DNA of 64,000 nt from Polaromonas sp047303325 (lineage in GTDB: Bacteria > Pseudomonadota > Gammaproteobacteria > Burkholderiales > Burkholderiaceae_C). This document shows, one piece after another, positions 1-9,104 of this stretch. The stretch's first letter is position 1, and each line of letters starts with the position of its first letter. A model generated the notes under the pieces. The model made no database searches. It saw only the letters and a list, made by a program, of their open reading frames with translations, and was not told the DNA's origin. The stretch spans positions 1 through 64,000 of the forward strand of contig NZ_JBKBEX010000004.1 in NCBI RefSeq assembly GCF_047303325.1, written 5' to 3'. Made by a program: the position numbers and the translations under genes.

Positions 1-144
1 GCCTTTTCTTTTGCTTACTTTTCTTTTGGCGAAGCAAAAGAAAAGTGAGTAGCTGCCGGGCTACCCCCGGCCAGCAACTCTCAAGAGGGGAAGGAGAAGG
101 GAGGAGTGGGAGGAGGGCGCGCGCCCGCCGGAGCAAGACCCGGC
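1..144. repeat. Partial copy of the palindromic repeat unit found at 18442-18571
   Basis: Positions 1-48 form a hairpin-rich stretch built on CTTTTCTTTTG and CAAAAGAAAAG, followed by a pyrimidine/purine-rich part and ending in the motif GAGCAAGACCCGGC at 131-144. The same order of motifs occurs at 18442-18571 in the same orientation, and inverted at 17821 onward. It is cut by the window start, so only one unit is seen. It appears to be a dispersed extragenic repeat; no protein-coding signal was found in it. Confidence 0.8.
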
Positions 145-310
145 CAAAAACCTATTTAGAAAACAGACCTATAAACCCCACCTTATTCACCGCAATCAAT
201 TGCACCCTTTTTCCTTACAGTCACCCCAAAACCCATCTTGCCGATGGCCGGCTGGGGTCGCTGGCGCCCAAAAAGACAAACCGCTAGCTACAACCAAACA
301 AACCTTCACC
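145..310. other. Intergenic region upstream of the HDOD gene
   Basis: About 166 bases with no convincing gene. It is less GC-rich than its surroundings around 150-215. An open frame could extend the HDOD gene upstream to 200, but its residues do not resemble the family. The HDOD promoter presumably lies here; no sigma-28 or other confident promoter match was seen. Confidence 0.5.
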
Positions 311-1501
311 ATGCCAGACCACAAATTCCTTGTACGAGCCCCCCTGCTGGACCCCAAACAACAGGTGGTCGGCTACAGGCTCGCCTGGCAGAGTTCTTTG
401 CCCACGAATCCGCAGGAAGACGTGCGGCAGCTGCTGGACTTTGTGGGTGAGCGGGCCCAGGATGCCGAGCTGGGTTTGCTGTTTCTCGATGCAGAGCGCG
501 GCGTGCCGCCGGGCGGCATCCTGGCTGCGGAGGTTCCCAAACACACGGTGCTGATGCTGGACTGCGGCGACCTGGCCGAGGACTGTGCGGCGGGCATGGC
601 TTCCATGCGTGAGCAAGGCTTGCAGCTTGCGCTGCGTGGCGCCAGCCTTGCGTTTATGAAACAACATGCCGAGACGCTGCTGCCGCTGGCCACGCACATC
701 GAGTTGCCGCTGGGCCATCCGGATTTTGCGGCGCTCAGCAACCTGGCCAAACAGGCCGAGCCGCCGCTGGCGGTGGTGGTGCAGGATTTCCCGGGATGGG
801 CGGAGTTTGACAAATCGGCTGCGCATGGCGTGGGCGGCTTTTTTGGGCAGCTGTGCACCACGCCGCGCCCGCTCAACAGCGCCGGCGCGCTGAGCCCGCA
901 GGCCATATTCATTCTGCAGCTGATGCAGATGGTGCAGGAAAACGCCGACGTGCGGCACATCGAGGGTGTGCTCAAGCGCGACGCGGCGTTGTCATACAAG
1001 CTGTTCCGCTACATCAACTCGCCGGGCTTCGGCATAGAGGTCGAGATCGAATCGCTGCGCCATGCGGTGACCATGCTGGGCTATACGCCGCTGTTCCGCT
1101 GGCTGTCGGTGCTGCTGGCCACGACCAACACGGCCGGGTACTCACATGCCCTGCTGCAGGCCGCGATTGTGCGCGGGCGGTTTGCTGAGCTGCTGGGCAA
1201 GGACTTGCTGCCGCGCGGCGAGGCCGAGCACCTGTTTTTTGTCGGTATGTTCTCGCTGCTGGACCAGTTGCTGGGCATCCCGCTTGAGAAGGTGGTGAGC
1301 CAGATCCTGCTGCCCGAGCCCGTGGTGCAGGCGCTGCTGAGCCGCGAGGGCGTGTACGGCCCCTTTCTGTCGCTGGTCGAGGCCTGTGAACAAAGAGACG
1401 GCCGCGTGCCGGCGCTGGCCGATGCGCTGTTTGTGACCTCCACGCGCGTCAACCAGGCGCACCTGGCGGCGCTGGCCTGGGCGCATACGGTCACCATCTA
1501 G
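311..1501 (+). CDS. HDOD-domain protein with degenerate EAL-like N-terminus (YuxH type)
   Basis: 396 aa from the ATG at 311 (MPDHKFLVRAP). Residues 1-190 resemble the EAL part of YuxH-type proteins: an opening strand 'LVRAPLLDPKQQVVGYRLAW' and a closing motif around 'VGGFFGQ'. No E-A-L triad or metal-binding acidic residues can be seen, so phosphodiesterase activity is unlikely. Residues 196-385 are an HDOD domain ('LLQ/ILQLMQMV', 'VLKRDAALSYKLFRYINSP', 'RHAVTMLG'). HDOD proteins of this architecture usually act in signalling and are often linked to motility in proteobacteria. It stands just upstream of the chemotaxis operon but is separated from it by a repeat element. A more upstream start at 200 is open but not supported. 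Confidence 0.8.
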   Translation: MPDHKFLVRAPLLDPKQQVVGYRLAWQSSLPTNPQEDVRQLLDFVGERAQDAELGLLFLDAERGVPPGGILAAEVPKHTVLMLDCGDLAEDCAAGMASMREQGLQLALRGASLAFMKQHAETLLPLATHIELPLGHPDFAALSNLAKQAEPPLAVVVQDFPGWAEFDKSAAHGVGGFFGQLCTTPRPLNSAGALSPQAIFILQLMQMVQENADVRHIEGVLKRDAALSYKLFRYINSPGFGIEVEIESLRHAVTMLGYTPLFRWLSVLLATTNTAGYSHALLQAAIVRGRFAELLGKDLLPRGEAEHLFFVGMFSLLDQLLGIPLEKVVSQILLPEPVVQALLSREGVYGPFLSLVEACEQRDGRVPALADALFVTSTRVNQAHLAALAWAHTVTI

Positions 1502-1505
1502 CGCT

Positions 1506-1692
1506 ATCCGCGGATGAATTCCTATATCCGCAGATGAATCCATATCCGCAGATTACGCAGATTTCCGCAGATAAAGACAAAGGCAATGGAAGCTTGTGTG
1601 GTGGAAGCGTGCAGAGATTGAGAAGAAGTTCTTAGTACAGATTTTCTTTCTTCAATCTGTGTAGATCTGCGTCATCTGCGGATAAATCTTTA
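1506..1692. repeat. Structured intergenic repeat, copy A
   Basis: This region between the HDOD gene and cheR carries inverted arms: left 'ATCCGCAGATTACGCAGATT' (about 1544-1563) and right 'ATCTGCGTCATCTGCGGAT' (about 1665-1683). An AT-richer interior holds purine-rich GAGAAGAA and the arm-like word AATCTGTGTAG. Four related copies occur at 5593, 13014, 20131 and 59298. The stretch 1693-1830 that follows has no recognisable gene apart from possible upstream starts of cheR. Confidence 0.85.
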
Positions 1693-1830
1693 TGCCCGAG
1701 CCCGCCGTCCCGCCATCGCCAAAGAAGCGGGCCTTTTCGCGCGCTTTTCAGGCCATGGCGGGCGGCGCAGGCTTTGTACATTGAAGCATCGCCGTTTTGC
1801 ACTGTGCACAAGGCGCGTGCCCCGCGCGCG

Positions 1831-2703
1831 ATGGCCAAAAAACCTATGAACACACCCCCGCATGGCGCCACGGCCTCGTCGGCCGGTCCGGATTTCCTCC
1901 TGACGGACCATGATTTTTCAAAAATACGCACGCTGATCCACCAGCGGGCGGGCATTGCCCTGAGCACGCAGAAACGGCAGATGGTCTACAGCCGGCTGGC
2001 GCGGCGCCTGCGCGAGCTGCGGCTGACCGAGTTCGCGAGCTATCTGCGCTTCCTCGAAGCCGACCCGCATGGCGACGAGTGGCAGCAGTTCACCAATGCG
2101 CTGACCACCAACCTCACGGCCTTTTTCCGCGAGGCCCACCATTTCCCGCTGCTGGCCGAGCATGCCAAAAAATGTGCCCAGCCCATGAGCGTCTGGTGCT
2201 CGGCCGCCTCCACCGGCGAGGAGCCCTATTCCATCGCCATGACCCTGATCGAGGCGCTGGGTGAGCGCGCGGGCGCGGCGGCCAGCGTGATGGCCACCGA
2301 CATAGACACCCAGGTGCTGGCGAAGGCCCAGGCCGGCATCTTCACGATGGAGCAGGTCAGCAAGCTCTCGCCGGCGCGGCTCAAGCGCTTTTTTTTGAAG
2401 GGCGCGGGCGCGCAGGCCGGCAAGGTGCGCATACGGCCCGAAGTTGCGGCCATGGTGAAGTTCGAGCAGCTCAATCTGCTGGACGCCAAATGGGCGCTGC
2501 GCGAGCCTTTTGACGCGATCTTCTGCCGCAATGTGATGATCTACTTCGACAAGCCCACGCAAGGCCGCATCCTGCAGCGTTTCGCGCCGCTGATGAAACC
2601 GCACGGCCTGCTGTTTGCCGGGCACTCGGAAAATTTCTCCTTTGCCAGCGACACCTTCCGGCTCAAGGGCCAGACGGTGTATGAACTCGTGGCCGGCCCA
2701 TGA
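1831..2703 (+). CDS. cheR: Chemotaxis protein methyltransferase CheR
   Basis: 290 aa from ATG 1831; ATG 1846 and a TTG at 1774 are alternative starts, and none has a strong ribosome site. It transfers methyl groups from S-adenosylmethionine to glutamates of the receptors. The N-terminal helical domain includes 'GIALSTQKRQMVYSRLARRL'. The SAM-binding site is 'VWCSAASTGEEPYSIAM', and the conserved 'FDAIFCRNVMIYFD' and 'GLLFAGHSEN' follow. The gene overlaps cheD by ATGA, so the two are probably translationally coupled. The receptors in this window end in a WE[TS]F pentapeptide, the known CheR docking motif of enterobacteria. Confidence 0.95.
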   Translation: MAKKPMNTPPHGATASSAGPDFLLTDHDFSKIRTLIHQRAGIALSTQKRQMVYSRLARRLRELRLTEFASYLRFLEADPHGDEWQQFTNALTTNLTAFFREAHHFPLLAEHAKKCAQPMSVWCSAASTGEEPYSIAMTLIEALGERAGAAASVMATDIDTQVLAKAQAGIFTMEQVSKLSPARLKRFFLKGAGAQAGKVRIRPEVAAMVKFEQLNLLDAKWALREPFDAIFCRNVMIYFDKPTQGRILQRFAPLMKPHGLLFAGHSENFSFASDTFRLKGQTVYELVAGP

Positions 2704-3359
2704 CCACGGCGCACCGGGAGACCCTGGCCACCCACCATTATTTCGACCGCGAGTTCGACATCGCGGCGGTCAAGCTGCTGCCCGGCGAATACTTTGTGAC
2801 CTCCAGCGACATGGTGCTGACCACGGTGCTGGGCTCCTGCGTCTCGGCCTGTGTGCGCGATGCCGTGGCCGGCATAGGCGGCATGAACCATTTCATGCTG
2901 CCCGAGGATGCCGAGCCGGGCACGCGCGGTGCGGCGGCCTCCATGCGTTACGGCGCCTACGCCATGGAGATGCTGCTCAACGAACTGCTCAAGGCCGGCG
3001 CGCGGCGCGAGCGGCTCGAGGCCAAGGTCTTTGGCGGCGGTGCGGTGCTGGCGAATATGACCTTGCTCAACATCGGCGAGCGCAATGCCGACTTTGTGCT
3101 GCGTTATTTGCAGATGGAACAGGTGCGGGTGGCCGCCCAGGATTTGCGCGGCAACTACCCGCGGCGCATCAACTACTTCCCGGTGACGGGCAGGGTCACC
3201 ATGCGCAAGCTGCGCCAGCAGGCCGACGTGGCGCTGGTGCGCGACGAGGAGCAGGCGCTGGCCGCCACCTTGCGCAGGCCGGCGCGTCCCGCCCCTGTCG
3301 AGATCTTCAGCAACAGCCAGGCCGCGGGCGCGGCCGCCAGGAATGCGTGGGTTTTATGA
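2700..3359 (+). CDS. cheD: Chemoreceptor glutamine deamidase CheD
   Basis: 219 aa. CheD deamidates receptor glutamines and can modulate adaptation. The catalytic cysteine is C47 in 'TTVLGSCVSACVRD' and the histidine is H64 in 'GIGGMNHFMLP', the conserved CheD pair. Later family motifs include 'RLEAKVFGGGAVL', 'IGERNADFV' and 'YFPVTGRV'. It overlaps cheR upstream by 4 nt and cheB downstream by 4 nt (ATGA at 3356-3359), placing it in a tight cheR-cheD-cheB cassette. Length is normal for the family in Burkholderiales. Confidence 0.95.
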   Translation: MTTAHRETLATHHYFDREFDIAAVKLLPGEYFVTSSDMVLTTVLGSCVSACVRDAVAGIGGMNHFMLPEDAEPGTRGAAASMRYGAYAMEMLLNELLKAGARRERLEAKVFGGGAVLANMTLLNIGERNADFVLRYLQMEQVRVAAQDLRGNYPRRINYFPVTGRVTMRKLRQQADVALVRDEEQALAATLRRPARPAPVEIFSNSQAAGAAARNAWVL

Positions 3360-4456
3360 ATGCGAACGTGAACGGGACTGTCCAAAAGATCAAGGTGCTG
3401 TGCGTCGACGACTCGGCGCTGATACGCAGCCTGATGACAGAGATCATCAACAGCCAGCCCGACATGGTGGTGGTGGCCACGGCCTCGGACCCGCTGGTCG
3501 CGCGCGACCTGGTCAAGCAGCACAACCCCGACGTGATGACGCTGGACGTGGAAATGCCGCGCATGGACGGCCTGGAGTTCCTCGAAAAACTCATGCGCCT
3601 GCGGCCCATGCCGGTGCTCATGGTGTCCTCGCTGACCGAGCGCGGCTCTGAAGCCGCGCTGCGCGCACTCGAATTGGGCGCGATCGACTTTGTGACCAAA
3701 CCGCGCCTGGGCATACGCGACGGCCTGCTGTCTTACACCGATTTGATCGCCGGCAAGATACGCGTCGCGGCCAGCGCCAAACTGCTGCCGGTGCGGCGCG
3801 CGGCGCCGGCGGGCGGCGCGGCCGGCGCTGAAGTGCCCCTGCTGCACAGCCCGCTGCTGAGCACCGAAAAACTCATCATCATCGGCGCCTCCACGGGCGG
3901 CACCGAGGCCATACGCGAGGTGCTGCAGCCGCTGCCGCCTGACAGCCCGGCCATCCTGGTCGCCCAGCACATGCCGGCGGGTTTTACCAATTCCTTCGCG
4001 CAGCGGCTCAACGGCCTGTGCCGCATCGTGGTCTCGGAAGCGGTGCATGGCGAGCGTGTGCTGCCCGGCCATGCCTATATCGCGCCGGGTGGCTTTCATT
4101 TGTCGCTCACGCGCAGCGGCGCCAACTATGTGGCCCAGGTCGACCAGGCGCCGCCCGTGAACCGGCACCGGCCTTCGGTGGACGTGCTGTTCGACTCGGC
4201 CGCGCGCCATGCGGGCAAGAACGCCATAGGCGTGATCCTGACCGGCATGGGGCGCGACGGTGCCGAAGGCCTGCAGCGTATGCGCCAGGCCGGCGCCCAC
4301 ACCATTGCCCAGGACGAGGCCAGCTGCGTGGTCTACGGCATGCCGCGCGAGGCCGTGGCATTGGGTGCGGTTACCGAGGTGGCGCCGCTGCGCGAGATCA
4401 GCCAGCGCGTGCTGGCGCACCTGCGCTCCTTCGGGGAGCGCGCCAACCGGGTGTAG
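3356..4456 (+). CDS. cheB: Chemotaxis response regulator protein-glutamate methylesterase CheB
   Basis: 366 aa from ATG 3356, which overlaps the cheD stop. The receiver domain (residues 12-130) has acidic residues D18-D19, phospho-acceptor D64 in 'DVMTLDVEMPRMDG' and lysine in 'DFVTKP'. After a short Ala/Gly-rich linker (about 145-165), the methylesterase domain carries the triad S179 ('IIIGASTGGTEA'), H205 ('VAQHMPAGF') and D301 ('ILTGMGRDGAEG'). Phosphorylated CheB removes methyl groups from receptors and opposes CheR. A longer open frame starts at 2615, but it runs through cheD in another frame and is not real. Confidence 0.97.
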   Translation: MNANVNGTVQKIKVLCVDDSALIRSLMTEIINSQPDMVVVATASDPLVARDLVKQHNPDVMTLDVEMPRMDGLEFLEKLMRLRPMPVLMVSSLTERGSEAALRALELGAIDFVTKPRLGIRDGLLSYTDLIAGKIRVAASAKLLPVRRAAPAGGAAGAEVPLLHSPLLSTEKLIIIGASTGGTEAIREVLQPLPPDSPAILVAQHMPAGFTNSFAQRLNGLCRIVVSEAVHGERVLPGHAYIAPGGFHLSLTRSGANYVAQVDQAPPVNRHRPSVDVLFDSAARHAGKNAIGVILTGMGRDGAEGLQRMRQAGAHTIAQDEASCVVYGMPREAVALGAVTEVAPLREISQRVLAHLRSFGERANRV

Positions 4457-4525
4457 GACCTCAAGCTGAAGGCCACACCGGCCGTAAACCAATCATCAAA
4501 CTGAATGAAAAAACTGGAGTGAAGT

Positions 4526-4924
4526 GTGGTTGATAAAAACATCAAGATCCTGGTCGTGGATGACTTCCCGACCATGCGCCGGATTGTGCGCAACCTGCTC
4601 AAGGAGCTGGAGTTCGTCAACGTCGACGAGGCCGAGGACGGCGCCGCGGGCCTGGAAAAGGTCAAGACCGGCAGCTACGGCTTTGTGGTCTCGGACTGGA
4701 ACATGCCCAATATGGACGGCCTGGCCATGCTGCAGGCCATACGCGCCGACCCGCAGTTTGCCAAGCTGCCGGTGCTGATGGTGACGGCCGAGGCGAAAAA
4801 GGAAAACATCATCGCGGCCGCGCAGGCCGGCGCCAACGGCTATGTGGTCAAGCCCTTCACCGCCGTGACGCTGGAGGAAAAGATCAACAAGATCTTCGAA
4901 AAGATCGAGAAGGAGGGTGCCTGA
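4526..4924 (+). CDS. cheY: Chemotaxis response regulator CheY
   Basis: 132 aa from a GTG start at 4526, preceded by CTGGAGTG. This is a single-domain receiver whose key residues fall on the same numbers as E. coli CheY: D12, D13, phospho-acceptor D57 ('VVSDWNMPNMDG'), T87, Y106 and K109 ('GYVVKPF'). Phospho-CheY binds FliM at the flagellar switch. The gene is followed immediately by cheZ, its phosphatase. It is much closer to enterobacterial CheY than the second regulator at 56801. Confidence 0.97.
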   Translation: MVDKNIKILVVDDFPTMRRIVRNLLKELEFVNVDEAEDGAAGLEKVKTGSYGFVVSDWNMPNMDGLAMLQAIRADPQFAKLPVLMVTAEAKKENIIAAAQAGANGYVVKPFTAVTLEEKINKIFEKIEKEGA

Positions 4925-4925
4925 C

Positions 4926-5585
4926 ATGGACGCACACCAAGCCGTAGCATTGCACCCCGCGGCCGCCGGCGATTCGGCCGAACAGCTGGTCAACCGCATA
5001 GGCCATCTGACGCGCCAGATGCGCGAGGGCATGCGCGAACTGGGCCTGGACAAAAGCATCGCGCGCGCGGCCGAGGCGATTCCCGATGCGCGCGACCGCC
5101 TGAGCTATGTGGCCCAGATGACCGAACGCGCGGCCGAAAGGGCGCTCAACGCCATCGACGTGGCCCAGCCCATACAAGATAGTTTGGCCAAGCAGGCGGT
5201 GGAGCTCGGCAAGCGCTGGGACGGCTGGTTCGCCAGCCCGGTCGAGCTATCCGATGCGCGCGAGCTGGTGAAAGACACGCGCAGCTACCTGGCCGAAGCG
5301 CCGCAGCAGGCCGGCGCCACCAATGCGCAGCTCATGGAAATCATGATGGCCCAGGACTTCCAGGACCTGACCGGCCAGGTCATCAAGAAGATGATGGACG
5401 TGATCAAGGACATGGAGACGCAGCTGCTGCAGCTGCTGATCGACAACGCGCCGCCCGACAAGCGCCAGGAGGCGCAGGAAGTGGGCCAGGGCTTGCTCAA
5501 TGGTCCGCAGATCAAGATCGGCAATGCGGATGCGGTGGATGACCAGGGGCAGGTAGATGATTTGCTGGCGAGCCTGGGGTTCTAA
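4926..5585 (+). CDS. cheZ: Protein phosphatase CheZ
   Basis: 219 aa from ATG 4926, with GGAGGG eight bases upstream inside the end of cheY; a GTG at 4917 is an alternative. It dephosphorylates CheY-P. The long helical hairpin has the catalytic stretch 'MMAQDFQDLTGQVIKKMMD', with D147 and Q151 matching E. coli D143 and Q147. The C-terminal 'QVDDLLASLGF' is the CheY-binding helix. It is the last gene of the cheRDBYZ block. Repeat copy B follows directly downstream. Confidence 0.96.
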   Translation: MDAHQAVALHPAAAGDSAEQLVNRIGHLTRQMREGMRELGLDKSIARAAEAIPDARDRLSYVAQMTERAAERALNAIDVAQPIQDSLAKQAVELGKRWDGWFASPVELSDARELVKDTRSYLAEAPQQAGATNAQLMEIMMAQDFQDLTGQVIKKMMDVIKDMETQLLQLLIDNAPPDKRQEAQEVGQGLLNGPQIKIGNADAVDDQGQVDDLLASLGF

Positions 5586-5592
5586 GCCGCGC

Positions 5593-5718
5593 GGAATCCG
5601 CAGAGAAATCTATATCCGCAGATTACGCAGATTTCCGCAGATTAAAACCATTGAGGTGAAGCTTTGAATTCTTCTCTTCAATCTGTGTAAATCTGCGTAA
5701 TCCGCGGATAAATTCTTC
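5593..5718. repeat. Structured intergenic repeat, copy B
   Basis: Short version of the repeat family, about 126 bp, with left arm 'ATCCGCAGATTACGCAGATT' (about 5611-5630) and right arm 'ATCTGCGTAATCCGCGGAT' near 5690-5708. The interior includes TTCTTCTCTTCAATCTGTG. It lies between cheZ and flhB. Downstream, at 5759-5781, is a small hairpin (AACAGGC, 9-nt loop, GCCTGTT) that could end cheZ transcription weakly. The flhB promoter should lie in 5719-5859; no confident match was found. Confidence 0.85.
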
Positions 5719-5859
5719 AGACCCCGCCCCGTCGCGCCACATAGCTTATTGTCCAAAGAACAGGCTGATACATGGCCTGTTTCCTTGATCGATTTCCGCC
5801 CTCCGCCTCAATAATTCTTAAGACGAGGTGCCTCTTGTGCCTCGCTCTGCGGAGTACTG

Positions 5860-7020
5860 ATGGCGGAAGAAAGTGAGCTCGAAAAGACCGAACCGGCCTC
5901 GCCGCGCCGCCTGGAAAAGGCGCGCGAAGAAGGCCAGGTGGCGCGGTCGCGCGAGCTGGTCACCTTTGTCATGCTCACCACGGGCGTGGGCGGCCTGTGG
6001 ATGCTGGGCGAGATGATGGGTGGGCACTTCAACAGCGCGCTGCGCGGCGGCCTGCAGTTCGAGCGCGCCTCGGCCTTTGATGCCTCGCACATGATGAACC
6101 AGGCCGGCACCGCCGTGCTGCACGCCATGCAGGCGCTGCTGCCGGTGCTGCTGATGATGCTGGTGGCCGCGCTGGTGGCGCCCATGCTGCTGGGCGGCTG
6201 GCTGCTGTCGGCCCAGTCGCTGGCGCCGAATTTTTCCAAGCTCAACCCGGTTGCCGGCATAGGCCGCATGTTCTCGTTCGAGTCGCTGGCCGAGCTCGTC
6301 AAGACTTTGCTCAAGTCGGCGCTGGTGGGCGGCGTCGCCTGGTGGGTGATCGCGGGCGACCTGGGCGCCATCATGGGCCTGATGCGCGAGCCCGCGCATG
6401 CCGCGCTGCCGCACACCCTGCACCTGGTCGTAGGCAGTTGCGCGCTGATCATCGCTTCGCTGCTGCTGGTGGCCGGCATCGACGTGCCCTACCAGCTCTG
6501 GAGCCACGCGCGCAAGCTGCGCATGTCGCGCGAAGACCTGCGCCAGGAGAACAAGGAAAGCGAGGGCGACCCGCACATCAAGGCGCAGATACGCCGGCAG
6601 CAGCAACAGATGGCCAAGCGCCGCATGATGGCCGAGGTGCCCAAGGCCGACATCATCGTCACCAACCCCACGCACTTCGCGGTCGCCCTCCAATACCTGG
6701 ACAAGGACATGCGCGCGCCGCGCGTGATCGCCAAGGGCACCGACCTGGTGGCCCTGCGCATACGCGCCATGGCCGAGGAGCACAAGATACCGGTGCTGGA
6801 GGCGCCGCCGCTGACGCGCGCGCTCTACCGCCACACCAAGCTCGGCGATGAAGTCCCGGCGGCGCTGTATTCAGCCGTGGCCGAGGTGCTGGCCTGGGCC
6901 TACCAGCTGCGGCGCGCGGCCGAGGGCGGCGTTACGCCGCCGCGTGCGCCGCGCGACCTGCCGGTGCCTGAGTCGCTGGACCCACTTGCCCCCCTTGCCC
7001 CGGCGGGAGCCGCCGCATGA
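5860..7020 (+). CDS. flhB: Flagellar export apparatus switch protein FlhB
   Basis: 386 aa. Inner-membrane component of the flagellar type III export gate that switches substrate specificity from rod/hook to filament proteins. The soluble N-terminus is 'SPRRLEKAREEGQVARSREL', then four hydrophobic segments (about 33-55, 90-115, 148-175, 187-209). The cytoplasmic domain has the autocleavage motif N269-P270-T271-H272 ('IVTNPTHFAVALQY'), with the same numbering as in Salmonella. The C-terminal tail past residue 355 is Pro/Ala-rich. It overlaps flhA by 4 nt. Confidence 0.97.
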   Translation: MAEESELEKTEPASPRRLEKAREEGQVARSRELVTFVMLTTGVGGLWMLGEMMGGHFNSALRGGLQFERASAFDASHMMNQAGTAVLHAMQALLPVLLMMLVAALVAPMLLGGWLLSAQSLAPNFSKLNPVAGIGRMFSFESLAELVKTLLKSALVGGVAWWVIAGDLGAIMGLMREPAHAALPHTLHLVVGSCALIIASLLLVAGIDVPYQLWSHARKLRMSREDLRQENKESEGDPHIKAQIRRQQQQMAKRRMMAEVPKADIIVTNPTHFAVALQYLDKDMRAPRVIAKGTDLVALRIRAMAEEHKIPVLEAPPLTRALYRHTKLGDEVPAALYSAVAEVLAWAYQLRRAAEGGVTPPRAPRDLPVPESLDPLAPLAPAGAAA

Positions 7021-9104
7021 CGCTGGTCGACGACCTGATGCGCCTGCCGCGCCAGATGATGGCCGGCGGCAAGGGCAAGGGCCTGGCCGGCCCGGTGCTC
7101 ATCATCCTGATCCTCAGCATGATGGTGCTGCCGCTGCCGCCGTTTTTGCTGGACCTGCTGTTCACCTTCAACATCGCGCTGTCCATCATGGTGCTGCTGG
7201 TCAGCATGTACACCATGAAGGCGCTGGACTTCGCGGCCTTCCCGGCCGTGCTGCTGTTCACCACGCTGCTGCGCCTGTCGCTCAACGTCGCCTCCACGCG
7301 CGTGGTGCTGATGGAAGGCCACACCGGGCCCGACGCGGCCGGCAAAGTGATCGAGGCCTTCGGCCACTTCCTGGTGGGCGGCAACTTCGCGGTCGGCGTG
7401 ATGGTTTTCATCATCCTGGTGGTGATCAACTTCATGGTCATCACCAAGGGCGCGGGCCGCATCGCCGAGGTGGGCGCGCGCTTCACGCTGGACGCCATGC
7501 CGGGCAAGCAGATGGCGATTGACGCCGACCTCAACGCCGGCCTGATCGGCGAGGACGTGGCACGCAAGCGCCGCGCCGAAGTGGCGCAGGAGGCCGACTT
7601 CTACGGCTCCATGGACGGCGCCAGCAAGTTTGTGCGCGGCGACGCGGTGGCCGGCCTGCTGATCCTGGTGATCAACATCATCGGCGGGCTGATCGTCGGC
7701 ATGGCCCAGCACGGGCTGGATTTTTCGCAGGCGGCCACGAGCTACACCTTGCTGGCGATCGGCGACGGCCTGGTCGCGCAGATTCCGGCGCTGGTGATCT
7801 CCACGGCGGCCGGTGTCATCGTCTCGCGCGTCACCACCGACGAGGACGTGGGTGGCCAGCTCACGGGCCAGCTGTTTGCCAACCCGCAGGTGCTGTTCCT
7901 GACGGCCGGCGTCATAGGCCTGATGGGTTTGATCCCCGGCATGCCCAATATCGCGTTTTTGATCATCGCGGGCGGCCTGGTCTGGCTGGGCCGGCGCATT
8001 TTGCAGCGCGGCGCCGTGAGCGCGGCCGCCGCGGCTGAAGCACCGCCGCCGCCGGCCCCGACCGAATCGCAGGAGGCCAGCTGGGACGACGTGGCCCTGG
8101 TGGACCCGCTGGGGCTGGAAGTCGGCTACCGGCTGATCTCGCTGGTGGACAAAAGCCAGAACGGCGAGCTGCTGGGCCGCATCAAAAGCATACGCAAGAA
8201 GTTCGCGCAGGACATCGGTTTCCTGGTGCCCGTGGTCCATATCCGCGACAACCTGGAGATCAAGCCCAACGCCTATGTGCTCAAGCTCAAGGGCGTGCAG
8301 ATCGGCGAGGGCGAGGCCTTTCCCGGCCAGTGGATGGCCATCAACCCGGGCCAGGTCAGCGCCCCCCTGCCGGGCACGCAGACCAAGGACCCGGCTTTCG
8401 GCCTGCCCGCGACCTGGATAGACAGCGGCCTGCGCGAGCAGGCGCAGATCTACGGCTACACCGTGGTCGACGCCAGCACCGTGGTGGCCACGCACCTCAA
8501 CCATTTGATCCACGCGCACTCGGCCGAGCTGCTGGGCCGCCAGGAAGTGCAGCAACTGCTGGACCGTATCGGCAAGGAGTCGCCCATGCTGGTGCAGGAC
8601 CTGGTGCCCAAGACGCTGTCGCTCACGACGCTGCAGAAAGTGCTGCAAAACCTGCTCGAGGAAAACGTGCCGATACGCGACATGCGCACCATCCTCGACG
8701 TGCTGGCCGAGCACGCGCCCACCGTGAGCGACACCACCGAGCTGAGCTCGCTGATACGGCTGGCGCTGTCGCGCGCCATCGTGCAGCAGATTTTCCCAGG
8801 CAACGAAGCCCTGCAGGTGATAGGCCTGGACAGCGCGCTGGACCGCGTGCTGCTGCAGGCCCTGGCCAACAGCGCCGGCCTGGAGCCGGGCCTGGCCGAC
8901 AGGCTGCTGCGCGAAGCCCAGCAGGCCATGGACCGCCAGGCCGGGCTGGGGCTGGCGCCGGTGCTGGTGGTGCAGCACCCGCTGCGCGTGCTGCTGGCGC
9001 GCTTTCTGCGCCGCAGCCTGCCGCAGCTCAAGGTGCTGTCGCACGCTGAGATACCCGACACCCGCACCATCCAGGTGACCGCCACGATTGGAGCCACGAC
9101 GTGA
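7017..9104 (+). CDS. flhA: Flagellar biosynthesis protein FlhA
   Basis: 695 aa, the usual length. The export gate protein has about eight transmembrane helices in residues 20-320. It carries the FHIPEP-family signature region 'TTLLRLSLNVASTRVVL' followed by 'GHTGPDAAGKVIEAFG'. A linker rich in Ala/Pro (about 340-352) leads to the cytoplasmic domain that docks chaperone-substrate complexes ('DPLGLEVGYRLISLVD' and onward). The start ATGA overlaps the flhB stop, and the stop overlaps the flhF GTG start, giving a coupled flhB-flhA-flhF set. Confidence 0.97.
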   Translation: MTLVDDLMRLPRQMMAGGKGKGLAGPVLIILILSMMVLPLPPFLLDLLFTFNIALSIMVLLVSMYTMKALDFAAFPAVLLFTTLLRLSLNVASTRVVLMEGHTGPDAAGKVIEAFGHFLVGGNFAVGVMVFIILVVINFMVITKGAGRIAEVGARFTLDAMPGKQMAIDADLNAGLIGEDVARKRRAEVAQEADFYGSMDGASKFVRGDAVAGLLILVINIIGGLIVGMAQHGLDFSQAATSYTLLAIGDGLVAQIPALVISTAAGVIVSRVTTDEDVGGQLTGQLFANPQVLFLTAGVIGLMGLIPGMPNIAFLIIAGGLVWLGRRILQRGAVSAAAAAEAPPPPAPTESQEASWDDVALVDPLGLEVGYRLISLVDKSQNGELLGRIKSIRKKFAQDIGFLVPVVHIRDNLEIKPNAYVLKLKGVQIGEGEAFPGQWMAINPGQVSAPLPGTQTKDPAFGLPATWIDSGLREQAQIYGYTVVDASTVVATHLNHLIHAHSAELLGRQEVQQLLDRIGKESPMLVQDLVPKTLSLTTLQKVLQNLLEENVPIRDMRTILDVLAEHAPTVSDTTELSSLIRLALSRAIVQQIFPGNEALQVIGLDSALDRVLLQALANSAGLEPGLADRLLREAQQAMDRQAGLGLAPVLVVQHPLRVLLARFLRRSLPQLKVLSHAEIPDTRTIQVTATIGATT

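Noticed and set aside
3173..4492. 439-residue minus-strand frame opposite cheD and cheB
   Set aside because: cheD and cheB have complete catalytic residues on the plus strand; this frame has no support.
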